A stretch of DNA of 16,952 bases. Source: CAZILN01 sp964540005. Lineage in GTDB: Bacteria; Bacteroidota; Bacteroidia; Bacteroidales; SM23-62. Under the pieces are notes generated by a model, which did no database searches, was not told where the DNA came from, and saw only the letters and a list, made by a program, of their open reading frames with translations. Made by a program: the position numbers and the translations under genes. This document shows, in pieces, positions 1-7,485 of this stretch; the stretch's first letter is position 1; every line of letters begins with the position of its first letter. Location: assembly GCA_964540005.1 (NCBI GenBank), contig CAZILN010000045.1, positions 1 to 16,952 of the forward strand. The letters run 5' to 3'.

Positions 1-1
1 A

Positions 2-814
2 ATTTATACTTCAAAAAAATGGGAATTCGGTATGATATTCCTGCTATCTGCTTTTGTACTTATTCTTTTTCTTCTCTTTCACGGCCCATTGACCAAAGAA
101 CTTACATCTGAAGGAGGGGTAATGTTGAATGTATTTGCACCTGCTGAGATAATACATATAGCAGATTTGATGATGGCTTTTACTTTGTCATTTTTCCTTA
201 TATCAAATATATTCAATATGTATCTTAAAATCATTGGCAGGAATGCGAAAATACCTCTTTATATATATGCAAAAGAGTTTTATTTACTCATTTTTCATTT
301 TATCTCTCAATGGAAATTTAAAAAATGTGATTCAAGAAATTATTGGATCTTTCATTGGATGCTGATGGCAGGCTATGTAATCCTGTTTATTCTTATTGTT
401 GGGTTTCTTCCCTGGTTCCAAACAGAAAAAATATATCCATGGTGGCATCCACAACGAATACTTGGCTATTATGCTACACTGGCACTTGTTATGGGTGTCC
501 TTTATTTTGCTTATGGCAGGTATAAGAAACATAAAGAGCATCATAAATACTCTCATTATACCGATTGGACATTCCTGGTATTATTATTCTTAACCGCACT
601 GACAGGAATATCAGTTCATATATTCAGAATTAACGGATTGCCCATTCTGACCTACTGCAGCTATGTATTGCATTTAATGGTGCTTTTTCCAATGATAATG
701 ATAGAAGTACCTTTTTCCAAGTGGTCTCACCTGGCATACAGGCCGTTTGCGATCTATTTTGCGAATCTTAAAAAGTCAGTATACATAAAACAAGAAGTAG
801 TATTCAGTTATTAA
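2..814 (+). CDS. QmoC/HdrE-like membrane cytochrome b subunit, 5' end cut by the window
   Basis: The reading frame is open to the first base of the window, so this is the 3' part of a larger gene. The ATG at 32 lies inside the frame and is probably not the true start. Counting from that ATG, the visible 260 residues hold about six hydrophobic segments (roughly 1-17, 46-66, 105-126, 144-161, 179-198, 208-227) with histidines at 42, 89, 108, 139, 196 and 214, candidate haem b ligands. The closing PFSKWSHLAYRP stretch resembles the end of NarI/HdrE/QmoC membrane domains. In QmoC-type proteins such a domain follows an HdrC-like 4Fe-4S domain, which would lie upstream here. It would pass electrons between menaquinone and the partner HdrA-like protein that starts 13 bases after the stop. 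The family call is from recognition. The missing N-terminus leaves other HdrC/NarI-type subunits possible. Confidence 0.7.
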   Translation: MYTSKKWEFGMIFLLSAFVLILFLLFHGPLTKELTSEGGVMLNVFAPAEIIHIADLMMAFTLSFFLISNIFNMYLKIIGRNAKIPLYIYAKEFYLLIFHFISQWKFKKCDSRNYWIFHWMLMAGYVILFILIVGFLPWFQTEKIYPWWHPQRILGYYATLALVMGVLYFAYGRYKKHKEHHKYSHYTDWTFLVLLFLTALTGISVHIFRINGLPILTYCSYVLHLMVLFPMIMIEVPFSKWSHLAYRPFAIYFANLKKSVYIKQEVVFSY

Positions 815-827
815 AGAATATTTATAC

Positions 828-2555
828 ATGGATGAAATAAGAATTGGCGTTTATATATGCTGGTGCGGCACCAATATTTCCTTAATGGTTGATGTTGAAG
901 GCATTGCCACAGAAATAGCTTCACTTGAAAATGTTGTGGTTTCAAAAAGCTATAAATACATGTGTTCCGATCCGGGACAAAGCTTAATTATGAATGATAT
1001 TAAACAACATAAGCTCAACCGGATCATAGTAGCCGCCTGCTCACCCAGGATACATGAATTAACGTTCAGGAAAACACTGGAAAAGGTCGATATTAATCCC
1101 TATTTTCTTGAAATGGCAAATATCCGTGAACATGTTTCATGGGTTCATACTGATCGTGAAAAAGCTACAAGTAAAGCCAAATCACTTATCCAGGCAGCCG
1201 TCTATCGTGTTATACACCATGAACCACTGGATAAACGTTTTGTTGATATTAACCCGGCTACATTAGTCATTGGCGCCGGTATTTCCGGCATTAATGCAGC
1301 TCTTGAAATTGCTGATGCCGGCAGAAGGGTGTTTCTCATTGAAAAAAGCACTAAGATCGGTGGTATGGTGGCCAACATTGATCTGACATATCCTTTTATG
1401 AGTAGTGTAAAGAGCATGCTCGATCCTTTACTTGAAAAACTATTGTTACATCCGGCAATAGAACTGTTTCTTGAAGCAGAGATTAAGGATATTTATGGTT
1501 ATGTCGGGAATTTTGAGACCACTGTTTATAAGAAAAATGGAAAACAAATAGATATAAAATTTGGAAATGTTATAGTAGCAACAGGTTTAAAAGCCTTTGA
1601 TCCGTCAATTATTGAAGAATATGGATACGGTAAGCTGCCTGATGTAGTAACATCTTTAGAATTTGAAGGACTGTTAAAAAAAGGCAGCATTAAAACAAAG
1701 GAAGGAAAAGAGCCCAAATATATAGCAATAATTCATTGTGTCGGCAGCAGAAATAATAAATACCACGAATATTGTTCACGCACATGTTGTATGACAGCCT
1801 TAAAATATGCCAACCAGATCCGGTCAGAGCTTCCTTCAGCACATATATTCGAGATTTACGCCGACATGAGGGCATTTGGAAAAGGATGTGAGGAATTATA
1901 TAGCATATCTTCAAGAAAAAATATTAAATTTTTCTTATTTGACCAGGAAAATGGCCTGCCAAATATAATTAAGGCAAACGACCAGGATGACTGCAACATG
2001 TTGATTGAATTAGATGAAATGATGGCGGGAAAAGAACTGGAAATCCCGGCTGATATGGTAATACTAATGGTTGGCTTGGAAGCTCATAATAATGCCAAAG
2101 AAATTGCCCATGCAGTTGGTGTCAGCATGTGTGGAAATAACTTCTATATAGAAAAGCATCCGAAACTGGATCCTGTCGCCACAACAACAGATGGTATATA
2201 TATTGTCGGTAATTGCCAGGGGCCGAAAGACATACCCGATTCAATTGCCCAGGCAAGAGCTGCGGCTGCCCGTGTATTAAGCGATATTTCCAATGGATCA
2301 GTTGAAGTGGAAACCATAACTGCCGAGGTAAATGAAAACCTGTGTTGTGGTTGTCAGTCCTGCATTAAAGTATGTCCTTATACTGCCATTTCCTATGATC
2401 CGGTGAAAAAAGTATCAAGGGTAAATGAAATATTATGCAAAGGTTGCGGAACCTGCGGATCTACTTGTCCGTCAGGGGCAATAAAAAGCAAGCACTATAC
2501 AGACAGGCAGATTGTAGCCCAGATTAAGGGATTGTTGTATGTTGAAGATAATTAA
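828..2555 (+). CDS. HdrA-like FAD/iron-sulfur oxidoreductase (heterodisulfide reductase subunit A family)
   Basis: This 575-residue cytoplasmic protein has the HdrA layout. An N-terminal cysteine set (C11, C13, C46, and C71 in ACSPR) corresponds to the HdrA N-terminal cluster. An FAD-binding GxGxxG (G149, G151, G154) follows, then an HCVGSR motif at 303-308 with C316, C320 and C321. Two C-terminal ferredoxin motifs close the protein: C506-C509-C512-C516 and C537-C540-C543-C547. HdrA binds FAD and in some complexes bifurcates electrons between ferredoxin and a higher-potential acceptor; in Qmo complexes related subunits serve quinone oxidoreduction. The gene follows the membrane subunit by 13 bases, so the two probably form one complex. 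It is somewhat shorter than the roughly 650 residues of methanogen HdrA. No HdrB-like gene is visible. It ends 13 bases before a convergent gene. The physiological substrate cannot be read from the sequence. Confidence 0.88.
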   Translation: MDEIRIGVYICWCGTNISLMVDVEGIATEIASLENVVVSKSYKYMCSDPGQSLIMNDIKQHKLNRIIVAACSPRIHELTFRKTLEKVDINPYFLEMANIREHVSWVHTDREKATSKAKSLIQAAVYRVIHHEPLDKRFVDINPATLVIGAGISGINAALEIADAGRRVFLIEKSTKIGGMVANIDLTYPFMSSVKSMLDPLLEKLLLHPAIELFLEAEIKDIYGYVGNFETTVYKKNGKQIDIKFGNVIVATGLKAFDPSIIEEYGYGKLPDVVTSLEFEGLLKKGSIKTKEGKEPKYIAIIHCVGSRNNKYHEYCSRTCCMTALKYANQIRSELPSAHIFEIYADMRAFGKGCEELYSISSRKNIKFFLFDQENGLPNIIKANDQDDCNMLIELDEMMAGKELEIPADMVILMVGLEAHNNAKEIAHAVGVSMCGNNFYIEKHPKLDPVATTTDGIYIVGNCQGPKDIPDSIAQARAAAARVLSDISNGSVEVETITAEVNENLCCGCQSCIKVCPYTAISYDPVKKVSRVNEILCKGCGTCGSTCPSGAIKSKHYTDRQIVAQIKGLLYVEDN

Positions 2556-2568
2556 TACGGCTGCTCAG

Positions 2569-4449
2569 TTACTCGATCCTGAAAGCCCGGTATGAATGGG
2601 GTTTTATTTCCATCCCGAAGGTAGTCCTGGCTTCCCCCATCGCCCTCCCGAAAAAGCTCGGTGCTTCCCGGGTCTCACCTTCCATGACAACGCCTGTTTC
2701 CAGGTCAGAGAGTTTTGAATAGCTTCCCGGGGAAGTAAGGGTAACTTCTACAGGTTCATCCAGAAATGATTCGACAATAAAGGTGTTGTTATCATACAGG
2801 AAAAGGCTTACCTGTCCGGGTGCCTCAAGCAGAATATCAAGATAGCCTGTCAGGGTTTCCTTGATTCTTGTAAGTATTTCGGGTGGGAACAGGTAGAGGT
2901 CCGTATAGCTATCCGGTATGGTAAGTACATACAGGTTTCCATTTGCATATCCTGCTGAATGCAGTATGGGCCAGCCATTGGTGCCGTCACGGGCTGAAAT
3001 TTCCTCCCAGCTGTCGTTAGTCAGGTATTTGATCTGGGGGATCATTATGGCTTTTTCTATATGGTAAGGAGCTCCCCATCCTGCTACAAAATCCTGTACC
3101 ATGGCCTTCTGGTCAGTATACCTAAGTTCGACTATATCTTCAATACCTTTACCCTGCAGGGCCTTTAGCAGACCGGATGTGATCATTACATCCTTTCCGT
3201 CCATTAACTGCCCCTTTATCTTATCCACGATCTCAGGATCGAAGCCGGCCGTTTCGGTAAGGAGGATCATACTGTCTTCTTCAGGAAATTCCGGAACAAG
3301 ATCCATGGGTATACCCACCATTCCCAGGTAGGTCTGGAGGAAATCCTCTCCTACCGAATGATATGGCTTGTAGGATTTGACACCTACCGGGGTACCCAGT
3401 TCACCTGCAAAACGGTCTACTTTCTCCAGGGTATATCCTGCCACCCTGGCTACCGTGGACGGGGTTACTGTTGTCCCGTCGGGACCCTCGAAAGGCGCTG
3501 CCATCTCATCGTAGTTAAAACTGGTCGCCAGGTCCTGCCACGGAGCCCTCAGGCGGTCGTTAAATGCACGTTGAACCTGCCTGAAATCGAAAAGAGTAAT
3601 CTCAGGTGATTTGGCAAACATGGTGATCCACAACTGTTCTGCATAACGGTCCGCAAACCGCATCCCTCCAGTATCCACCCATCCGCCCCTGTTCTCCCCG
3701 GGCTTGAGGTTTTCAAAATAACGGAAGATCAGGTATCCCAGGTAGGCCTGAAGATGCTGGTTACCGGAAGGATCCCGCGTTTCGGTCCCGGTATAGAGCC
3801 CGGAAAACATTCCCGGCTCCGTCTCCAGGTTAAAACCCAGTCCCTGGAAATGTTCATACCAGTTAGGGTACTTGATAACTATTTCCACATCCGGGTTGAC
3901 CTTACGGGAAGGTTCAATTACCAGCTCCCGAGCCGCTTTATCCATCAGTTCCAGCCTGTAGTCCGTCCAGCTTCTTTCTCCTTTGGCCTCGATGCACAGC
4001 TTGCATTTACAACTGGTGAAAAAGAAATCATCAAGGATGAACTCGTCGAAATGCTTTGCAGTATGCTCGGCAATCTCTTTTACCTTTTGACGGTGTTCGG
4101 GATTGCTGTAACAGAATGTCTCAAACCTGTTCCGTTCATTCACGGTATAGGTTATACCACCGCCTACTTCAACGCCTTTGGATGCAAAAAATTTCTTGGC
4201 TGTATTTAATGTCTCATCATCCACGGTGATAAGGTCACGGTGGGTTTCCAGGTATATCCTGTCCACCTTTAGCTGGCTGGTGATTGTTTCCCAAATGGGT
4301 TCCAGCCATTCAAGGTCCCCCATTTGCTGCGTTTCATAAGCCCTTGAATATATGGCTACCTTAAAATTGTCATATTTGCCCTGCGACATCAAAGGAGAAG
4401 TCATGCCGGTAAGCAGCAGAAAAAGTATCAGTTTACTTAAAAGACTCAT
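2569..4449 (-). CDS. Secreted protein with predicted alpha/beta barrel, possible unclassified glycoside hydrolase
   Basis: Translation from the ATG at 4449 gives 626 residues with a clear signal peptide (MSLLSKLILFLLLTGMTSPL, then MSQG). The frame stays open to 4578, but the extra 43 residues do not look like a leader and overlap the divergent GH26 start, so I chose 4449. The N-terminal half (about 28-330) reads like a TIM barrel: FILDDFFF at 137-144 with paired aspartates 140-141, a cysteine group C147/C149/C152, YTGTETRD at 219-226 and TLFDFR at 285-290. Residues about 370-470 resemble the flavodoxin/GATase-like domain found after GH42-type barrels. The last 90 residues look like a beta sandwich. 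Location beside a mannanase suggests carbohydrate work outside the cytoplasm. I do not recognise a defined family. The hydrolase idea is inference from fold-like pattern and context. Confidence 0.72.
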   Translation of the reverse strand: MSLLSKLILFLLLTGMTSPLMSQGKYDNFKVAIYSRAYETQQMGDLEWLEPIWETITSQLKVDRIYLETHRDLITVDDETLNTAKKFFASKGVEVGGGITYTVNERNRFETFCYSNPEHRQKVKEIAEHTAKHFDEFILDDFFFTSCKCKLCIEAKGERSWTDYRLELMDKAARELVIEPSRKVNPDVEIVIKYPNWYEHFQGLGFNLETEPGMFSGLYTGTETRDPSGNQHLQAYLGYLIFRYFENLKPGENRGGWVDTGGMRFADRYAEQLWITMFAKSPEITLFDFRQVQRAFNDRLRAPWQDLATSFNYDEMAAPFEGPDGTTVTPSTVARVAGYTLEKVDRFAGELGTPVGVKSYKPYHSVGEDFLQTYLGMVGIPMDLVPEFPEEDSMILLTETAGFDPEIVDKIKGQLMDGKDVMITSGLLKALQGKGIEDIVELRYTDQKAMVQDFVAGWGAPYHIEKAIMIPQIKYLTNDSWEEISARDGTNGWPILHSAGYANGNLYVLTIPDSYTDLYLFPPEILTRIKETLTGYLDILLEAPGQVSLFLYDNNTFIVESFLDEPVEVTLTSPGSYSKLSDLETGVVMEGETREAPSFFGRAMGEARTTFGMEIKPHSYRAFRIE

Positions 4450-4556
4450 AGCATAATGATTTGATATTTTATATACTGTTAAGATAAGAATCTTTAAGCA
4501 AATTAGTATCTTGTAAATTGCCGAAACAGAATAACCAACCTTAACTCCTGAATACC

Positions 4557-5705
4557 ATGAAAAACATCCTGACCTCAATCTTTATTCTTGCTTGCCTTCT
4601 GTTTTCCACCTGTAAAAAAGGTATGAACCAGGATACCGGGAACACTGATCTTCCTGAAAACCTTGAATATCACCTTAGCGATCCGCAGGCGACGAGTGAG
4701 GCCGCTGTTCTTTATAATAATCTTTGGCTGATCTCTGCCAGTTCAATATTAATAGGTCACCAGGATGCCCTGGCTTACGGGATGGGCTGGAAGGGGGATG
4801 AGTTCCGGACCGATATCAATGATGTCTGCGGTGATTTCCCGGCAGTTTTTGGCTGGGACCTGGGACATATCGGGGATTCCCATAACATAGACAGTGTGCC
4901 TTTTGACGGAATGCAGAAATGGGCAGTTGAAGCCTATAAACGAGGAGGCATAAATACTTACAGCTGGCACCCGAACAATATTGTATCGGGAGGAGATGCC
5001 TGGGATACTTCTCCCTGTGTACCTGGGATTTTACCCGGAGGGGATCACCACGAGGCTTTCCTGGCAAAACTGGACCTGGTGGCGGACTTCTTTGCCAGTT
5101 TAAAGAAAGAGAACGGGGAGCCAATTCCTGTAATATTCAGGCCGTGGCACGAGATGACCGGCGGTTGGTTCTGGTGGGGGACCAGGTCGTGTACTCCTGA
5201 GGAATACCAGCAATTGTTCCGGTTTACGGTAGATTACTTCAGGAATGTCAAAGGTTTCCACCATATAATATATGCTTATTCCACCGATGTATTCAAATCG
5301 GCAGAACAATACCTTACTTTTTATCCCGGGGATGACTATGTCGATGTGCTGGGATTCGATGATTACCATGGCCTGAGAAATAAGCGTAGTTCAGGCAGTA
5401 CTATATCCATGCTGGAGATACTGGATTCCCTGGCACATGACCGCTCAAAGCTGACTGCAATTACTGAAACGGGACTGGAAACCATACCCGATCCGGTATG
5501 GTTTACCGACGTTATACTGCCTACCATTAAAACCAATTCAGCCACCATGAATGCCTCCTGGATCCTGTTCTGGCGCAACGGTCGTCCCGATCATTTCTAT
5601 GCACCCTATCCAGGGCATACCAGTGCTGAAGACTTTATCAAATTCAAGGAAGACCCCCTTACCTACTTCTTATCTGATATACAGGGTATATACGAGATGG
5701 AATAA
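4557..5705 (+). CDS. GH26 endo-beta-1,4-mannanase, putative lipoprotein
   Basis: The 382-residue product matches glycoside hydrolase family 26, which cleaves beta-1,4-mannan backbones with retention. The acid/base glutamate is E199 in RPWHEM (residues 195-200), followed by the GGWFWWG stretch typical of the family. The nucleophile is probably E304 in AITETG. SWHPNN at 136-141 and GFDDYHG near 266-272 are further family-like segments. The N-terminus is a short hydrophobic leader ending in a cysteine at 19 (LLFSTC), so a lipidated envelope enzyme is likely; the lipobox is imperfect and the residues after the cysteine are KKG. The gene is divergent from the secreted barrel protein, with 107 bases between starts. 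I saw no exact TAnnTTTG box there. Some GH26 enzymes act on other beta-glycans, so mannan is the most likely substrate, not a certain one. Confidence 0.9.
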   Translation: MKNILTSIFILACLLFSTCKKGMNQDTGNTDLPENLEYHLSDPQATSEAAVLYNNLWLISASSILIGHQDALAYGMGWKGDEFRTDINDVCGDFPAVFGWDLGHIGDSHNIDSVPFDGMQKWAVEAYKRGGINTYSWHPNNIVSGGDAWDTSPCVPGILPGGDHHEAFLAKLDLVADFFASLKKENGEPIPVIFRPWHEMTGGWFWWGTRSCTPEEYQQLFRFTVDYFRNVKGFHHIIYAYSTDVFKSAEQYLTFYPGDDYVDVLGFDDYHGLRNKRSSGSTISMLEILDSLAHDRSKLTAITETGLETIPDPVWFTDVILPTIKTNSATMNASWILFWRNGRPDHFYAPYPGHTSAEDFIKFKEDPLTYFLSDIQGIYEME

Positions 5706-5735
5706 GCACAAAAGAAGCGTCATTGGCAGGCACTT

Positions 5736-5752
5736 ATAATCCACTGGATTAT
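5736..5752. repeat. 17-bp perfect palindrome between convergent genes
   Basis: ATAATCCA, one central C, then TGGATTAT: the two 8-base arms are exact reverse complements. It lies between the GH26 stop (5705) and the stop of the convergent UPF0316 gene (5819). It may end transcription from both sides, but no T-run follows on either strand, so a protein-binding site is equally possible. Confidence 0.45.
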
Positions 5753-5818
5753 CACTTAAATTACCTGTGAAATTGCTAATACGGGGCATCTTATACAAAT
5801 GTCTTCTCTGGATAGCCA

Positions 5819-6373
5819 TTATCTCGGCCTGAATCTGGTTCTGAGTAAACGACCTGAGCGTTGCAAGTATTCCGGATTACTTACGAATCTCACATCTTCA
5901 ACAGTGTAAAAAGCATTAGGATTGAACTCATTGATCTGCTCAATGATCTCCTTGATCACCCTTCTTTTATGCACTATAAATAAGATTCCAACTTCTCCTT
6001 CTCTGCCTGCCCCCTTAACAAAAGTAACATGATAATCCTTTTCACGCAGTTTTTTAATAAGCATGGAAGCATCCGCCCTTGTAATCACCCGGACAAGCTC
6101 ATAGCCCAGGGCAAGCCTCTCCTCAATCTTCATACCTACAAAGGTCCCGATAGCAAATCCCCCGGCATATCCTATATAGGTGGTCCAGATTTCCAGGTTT
6201 GCCATAATACGGCTGATGGTCAGTATCCAGATCAATACCTGGAAAAAACCAACAAAAGGAGCCAGGTTCCTGTAGCCTTTTGTCACCATGATTACGCGGA
6301 TAGTATCCAGTGAAACATCAGTTACCCTGGCAACCAGGATAAGCAGGGGTATTACAATATAATCAAACCACAT
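5819..6373 (-). CDS. UPF0316 family membrane protein (DUF5698 + DUF2179)
   Basis: The 184-residue protein has three N-terminal membrane segments (about 4-22, 37-56, 63-82) followed by a soluble C-terminal domain. This is the layout of the UPF0316 family (Bacillus YebE-like): an N-terminal DUF5698 region containing TRVTDVSL-type sequence (here ARVTDVSLDTIRV at 15-27) and a C-terminal DUF2179 domain (about 110-172). DUF2179 also occurs in YitT-type proteins and is suspected to bind a small ligand, but no biochemical role is established. The C-terminus is unusually arginine-rich. The gene stands alone on its strand between two plus-strand units, with its own promoter candidate at 6416-6423. The family call is confident; the function is unknown. 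Confidence 0.87.
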   Translation of the reverse strand: MWFDYIVIPLLILVARVTDVSLDTIRVIMVTKGYRNLAPFVGFFQVLIWILTISRIMANLEIWTTYIGYAGGFAIGTFVGMKIEERLALGYELVRVITRADASMLIKKLREKDYHVTFVKGAGREGEVGILFIVHKRRVIKEIIEQINEFNPNAFYTVEDVRFVSNPEYLQRSGRLLRTRFRPR

Positions 6374-6415
6374 AATTCAAAAAATATAAATTAATACTGT
6401 TTTTTGGAAGGCGGA

Positions 6416-6423
6416 CAAAGGTA
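6416..6423 (-). promoter_or_regulatory. Bacteroidota-type -7 box (TACCTTTG) for the UPF0316 gene
   Basis: Read on the minus strand this is TACCTTTG, an exact match to the TAnnTTTG -7 element known from Bacteroides and Flavobacterium. It lies about 42 bases upstream of the ATG at 6373. No convincing -33 TTTG element was found at the usual distance, which keeps the call tentative. Confidence 0.35.
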
Positions 6424-6562
6424 GCAAAGTTGTCACATATAAGCATATTATTACCTGCAGGATACCTTAATTGACATTTTGGAACATAAGGCAAGAAAGC
6501 ACCGGATATTTCACTGCCTCCCGGTTGTGACTTAATAATAAATCCCTGTCTAAATGCTGTTG

Positions 6563-6593
6563 ACTAATGCTCAACGATAGCAAGACCATTAGT
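6563..6593. repeat. 7-bp inverted repeat upstream of the DUF2934 gene
   Basis: ACTAATG (6563-6569) and CATTAGT (6587-6593) are exact reverse complements separated by 17 bases. A second small inverted repeat, GTTGA/TCAAC (6559-6563 and 6571-6575), overlaps the first. They sit 40-70 bases before the first gene of the four-gene cassette, where an operator or a leader-RNA structure would be expected. The rest of 6374-6632 shows only the UPF0316 promoter candidate and A/T-rich leader sequence. Confidence 0.3.
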
Positions 6594-6632
6594 AATTTGT
6601 TTTTAAGCTTGTTAATTTTTAATTTTAAACCA

Positions 6633-6821
6633 ATGGCAAAGACTTATCAAAAAAAAGAAACACAGGGAAACAGTAAAAAACCTGCCGGGAAAAAAGTGTC
6701 AAAACCCAACATCCGTAAGCGGGCTTATGAGATCTATCTTGATAGAAAGGATGAAAATGGTTCCGCAGAGTCAGACTGGCTGATAGCGGAAGATGAACTG
6801 TTTTTTAACTCGGATTTTTAA
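6633..6821 (+). CDS. DUF2934 domain mini-protein
   Basis: The 62-residue product starts at the second in-frame ATG (MAKTYQKKE). Starting at the earlier ATG at 6567 would add a 22-residue stretch from an A/T-rich leader with no similarity to the family. The N-terminal half is a basic, lysine-rich, probably disordered tail. The C-terminal half carries the DUF2934 signature, IRKRAYEIYLDR followed by SDWLIAEDEL. DUF2934 proteins are short helical proteins of unknown function, often found near carbohydrate or stress genes. The gene is the first of a plus-strand cassette: the PIG-L gene begins 18 bases after its stop. The basic tail might bind nucleic acid or an acidic partner, which is speculation. 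Confidence 0.82.
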   Translation: MAKTYQKKETQGNSKKPAGKKVSKPNIRKRAYEIYLDRKDENGSAESDWLIAEDELFFNSDF

Positions 6822-6839
6822 ACACCGGACCATCCGGCA

Positions 6840-7475
6840 ATGTCCCTCAGAGCTGCGGTTATTGTTGCCCACCCAGATGATGAGACTATCTGGGCAGGAG
6901 GTTTCATACTTAATAATAAGGAATGGGACTGGAACATTTTTACGCTATGCAGGGCCAGCGATACTGACAGGGCCCCGAAATTTCATCAGGCAGTAAAGAT
7001 CCTGAATGCTACGGGCAAAATGGATGATATTGATGACGGTCCTGAGCAATTGCCTCTGGATGAGAACATGGTCAGGGAAGCAGTTATGCGGCTTGTAACT
7101 GATACCAGGTATGATATAATCATTACCCATGATCCATCAGGAGAATATACAAGGCACAGGCGGCACGAAGAGCTCAGCAGGGCTGTGATCAGCCTGTGGC
7201 ATATGGAGAAAATACTGACCCGGGAGCTATGGACTTTTGCATACGAAGACGAAGGCGGAAAAAAATACCCTGCCGCCATTACTTCAGCAGATCTTTATTA
7301 CAGATGGCCCGATGCTGTCCGGAAGAAAAAAAATAAAATAATCACCAAGATATACGGTTTTGCCGGAAACAGTTTTGAAGCAAATGCGGCGGCAGATTGC
7401 GAAGCATTCTGGCAATTCAGGAATCCCGATCATGCCATGCAACGGATTAGTAGTAGTGGTATGAAACCTAAATAA
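6840..7475 (+). CDS. PIG-L family N-acetylsugar deacetylase (LmbE-like)
   Basis: The 211-residue protein opens with the zinc-binding AHPDDE motif of the PIG-L/LmbE family (residues 10-15; H11 and D14 are the expected metal ligands and D13 the expected base). A second metal-site histidine is expected in HRRHEE (H106 or H109). Members remove N-acetyl groups from GlcNAc linked to lipids, inositol, malate or antibiotic scaffolds. No signal peptide is present, so it acts in the cytoplasm. A small hairpin (CCGGA at 6825-6829, TCCGG at 6833-6837) sits directly before the start codon and could cover the ribosome-binding region. The stop is 10 bases before a GT4 glycosyltransferase, so the two probably share a pathway: glycosyl transfer followed by deacetylation. 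The natural substrate cannot be told from sequence. Confidence 0.9.
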   Translation: MSLRAAVIVAHPDDETIWAGGFILNNKEWDWNIFTLCRASDTDRAPKFHQAVKILNATGKMDDIDDGPEQLPLDENMVREAVMRLVTDTRYDIIITHDPSGEYTRHRRHEELSRAVISLWHMEKILTRELWTFAYEDEGGKKYPAAITSADLYYRWPDAVRKKKNKIITKIYGFAGNSFEANAAADCEAFWQFRNPDHAMQRISSSGMKPK

Positions 7476-7485
7476 AATTATTAAC

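Noticed and set aside
828..2555. Selenocysteine or frameshift in the HdrA-like gene
   Set aside because: All cysteine motifs are present in one uninterrupted frame, with no in-frame TGA.
3754..4209. A 151-residue plus-strand frame opposite the secreted barrel protein
   Set aside because: It overlaps a supported gene on the other strand and has no recognisable motif.
4450..4578. N-terminal extension of the secreted barrel protein to the ATG at 4578
   Set aside because: The added 43 residues are not leader-like, overlap the divergent GH26 start and would bury the good signal peptide that begins at 4449.
6471..6500. TTGACA at 6471-6476 as a sigma70-type promoter for the cassette
   Set aside because: No -10 element stands at the right spacing, and Bacteroidota use a different promoter consensus.
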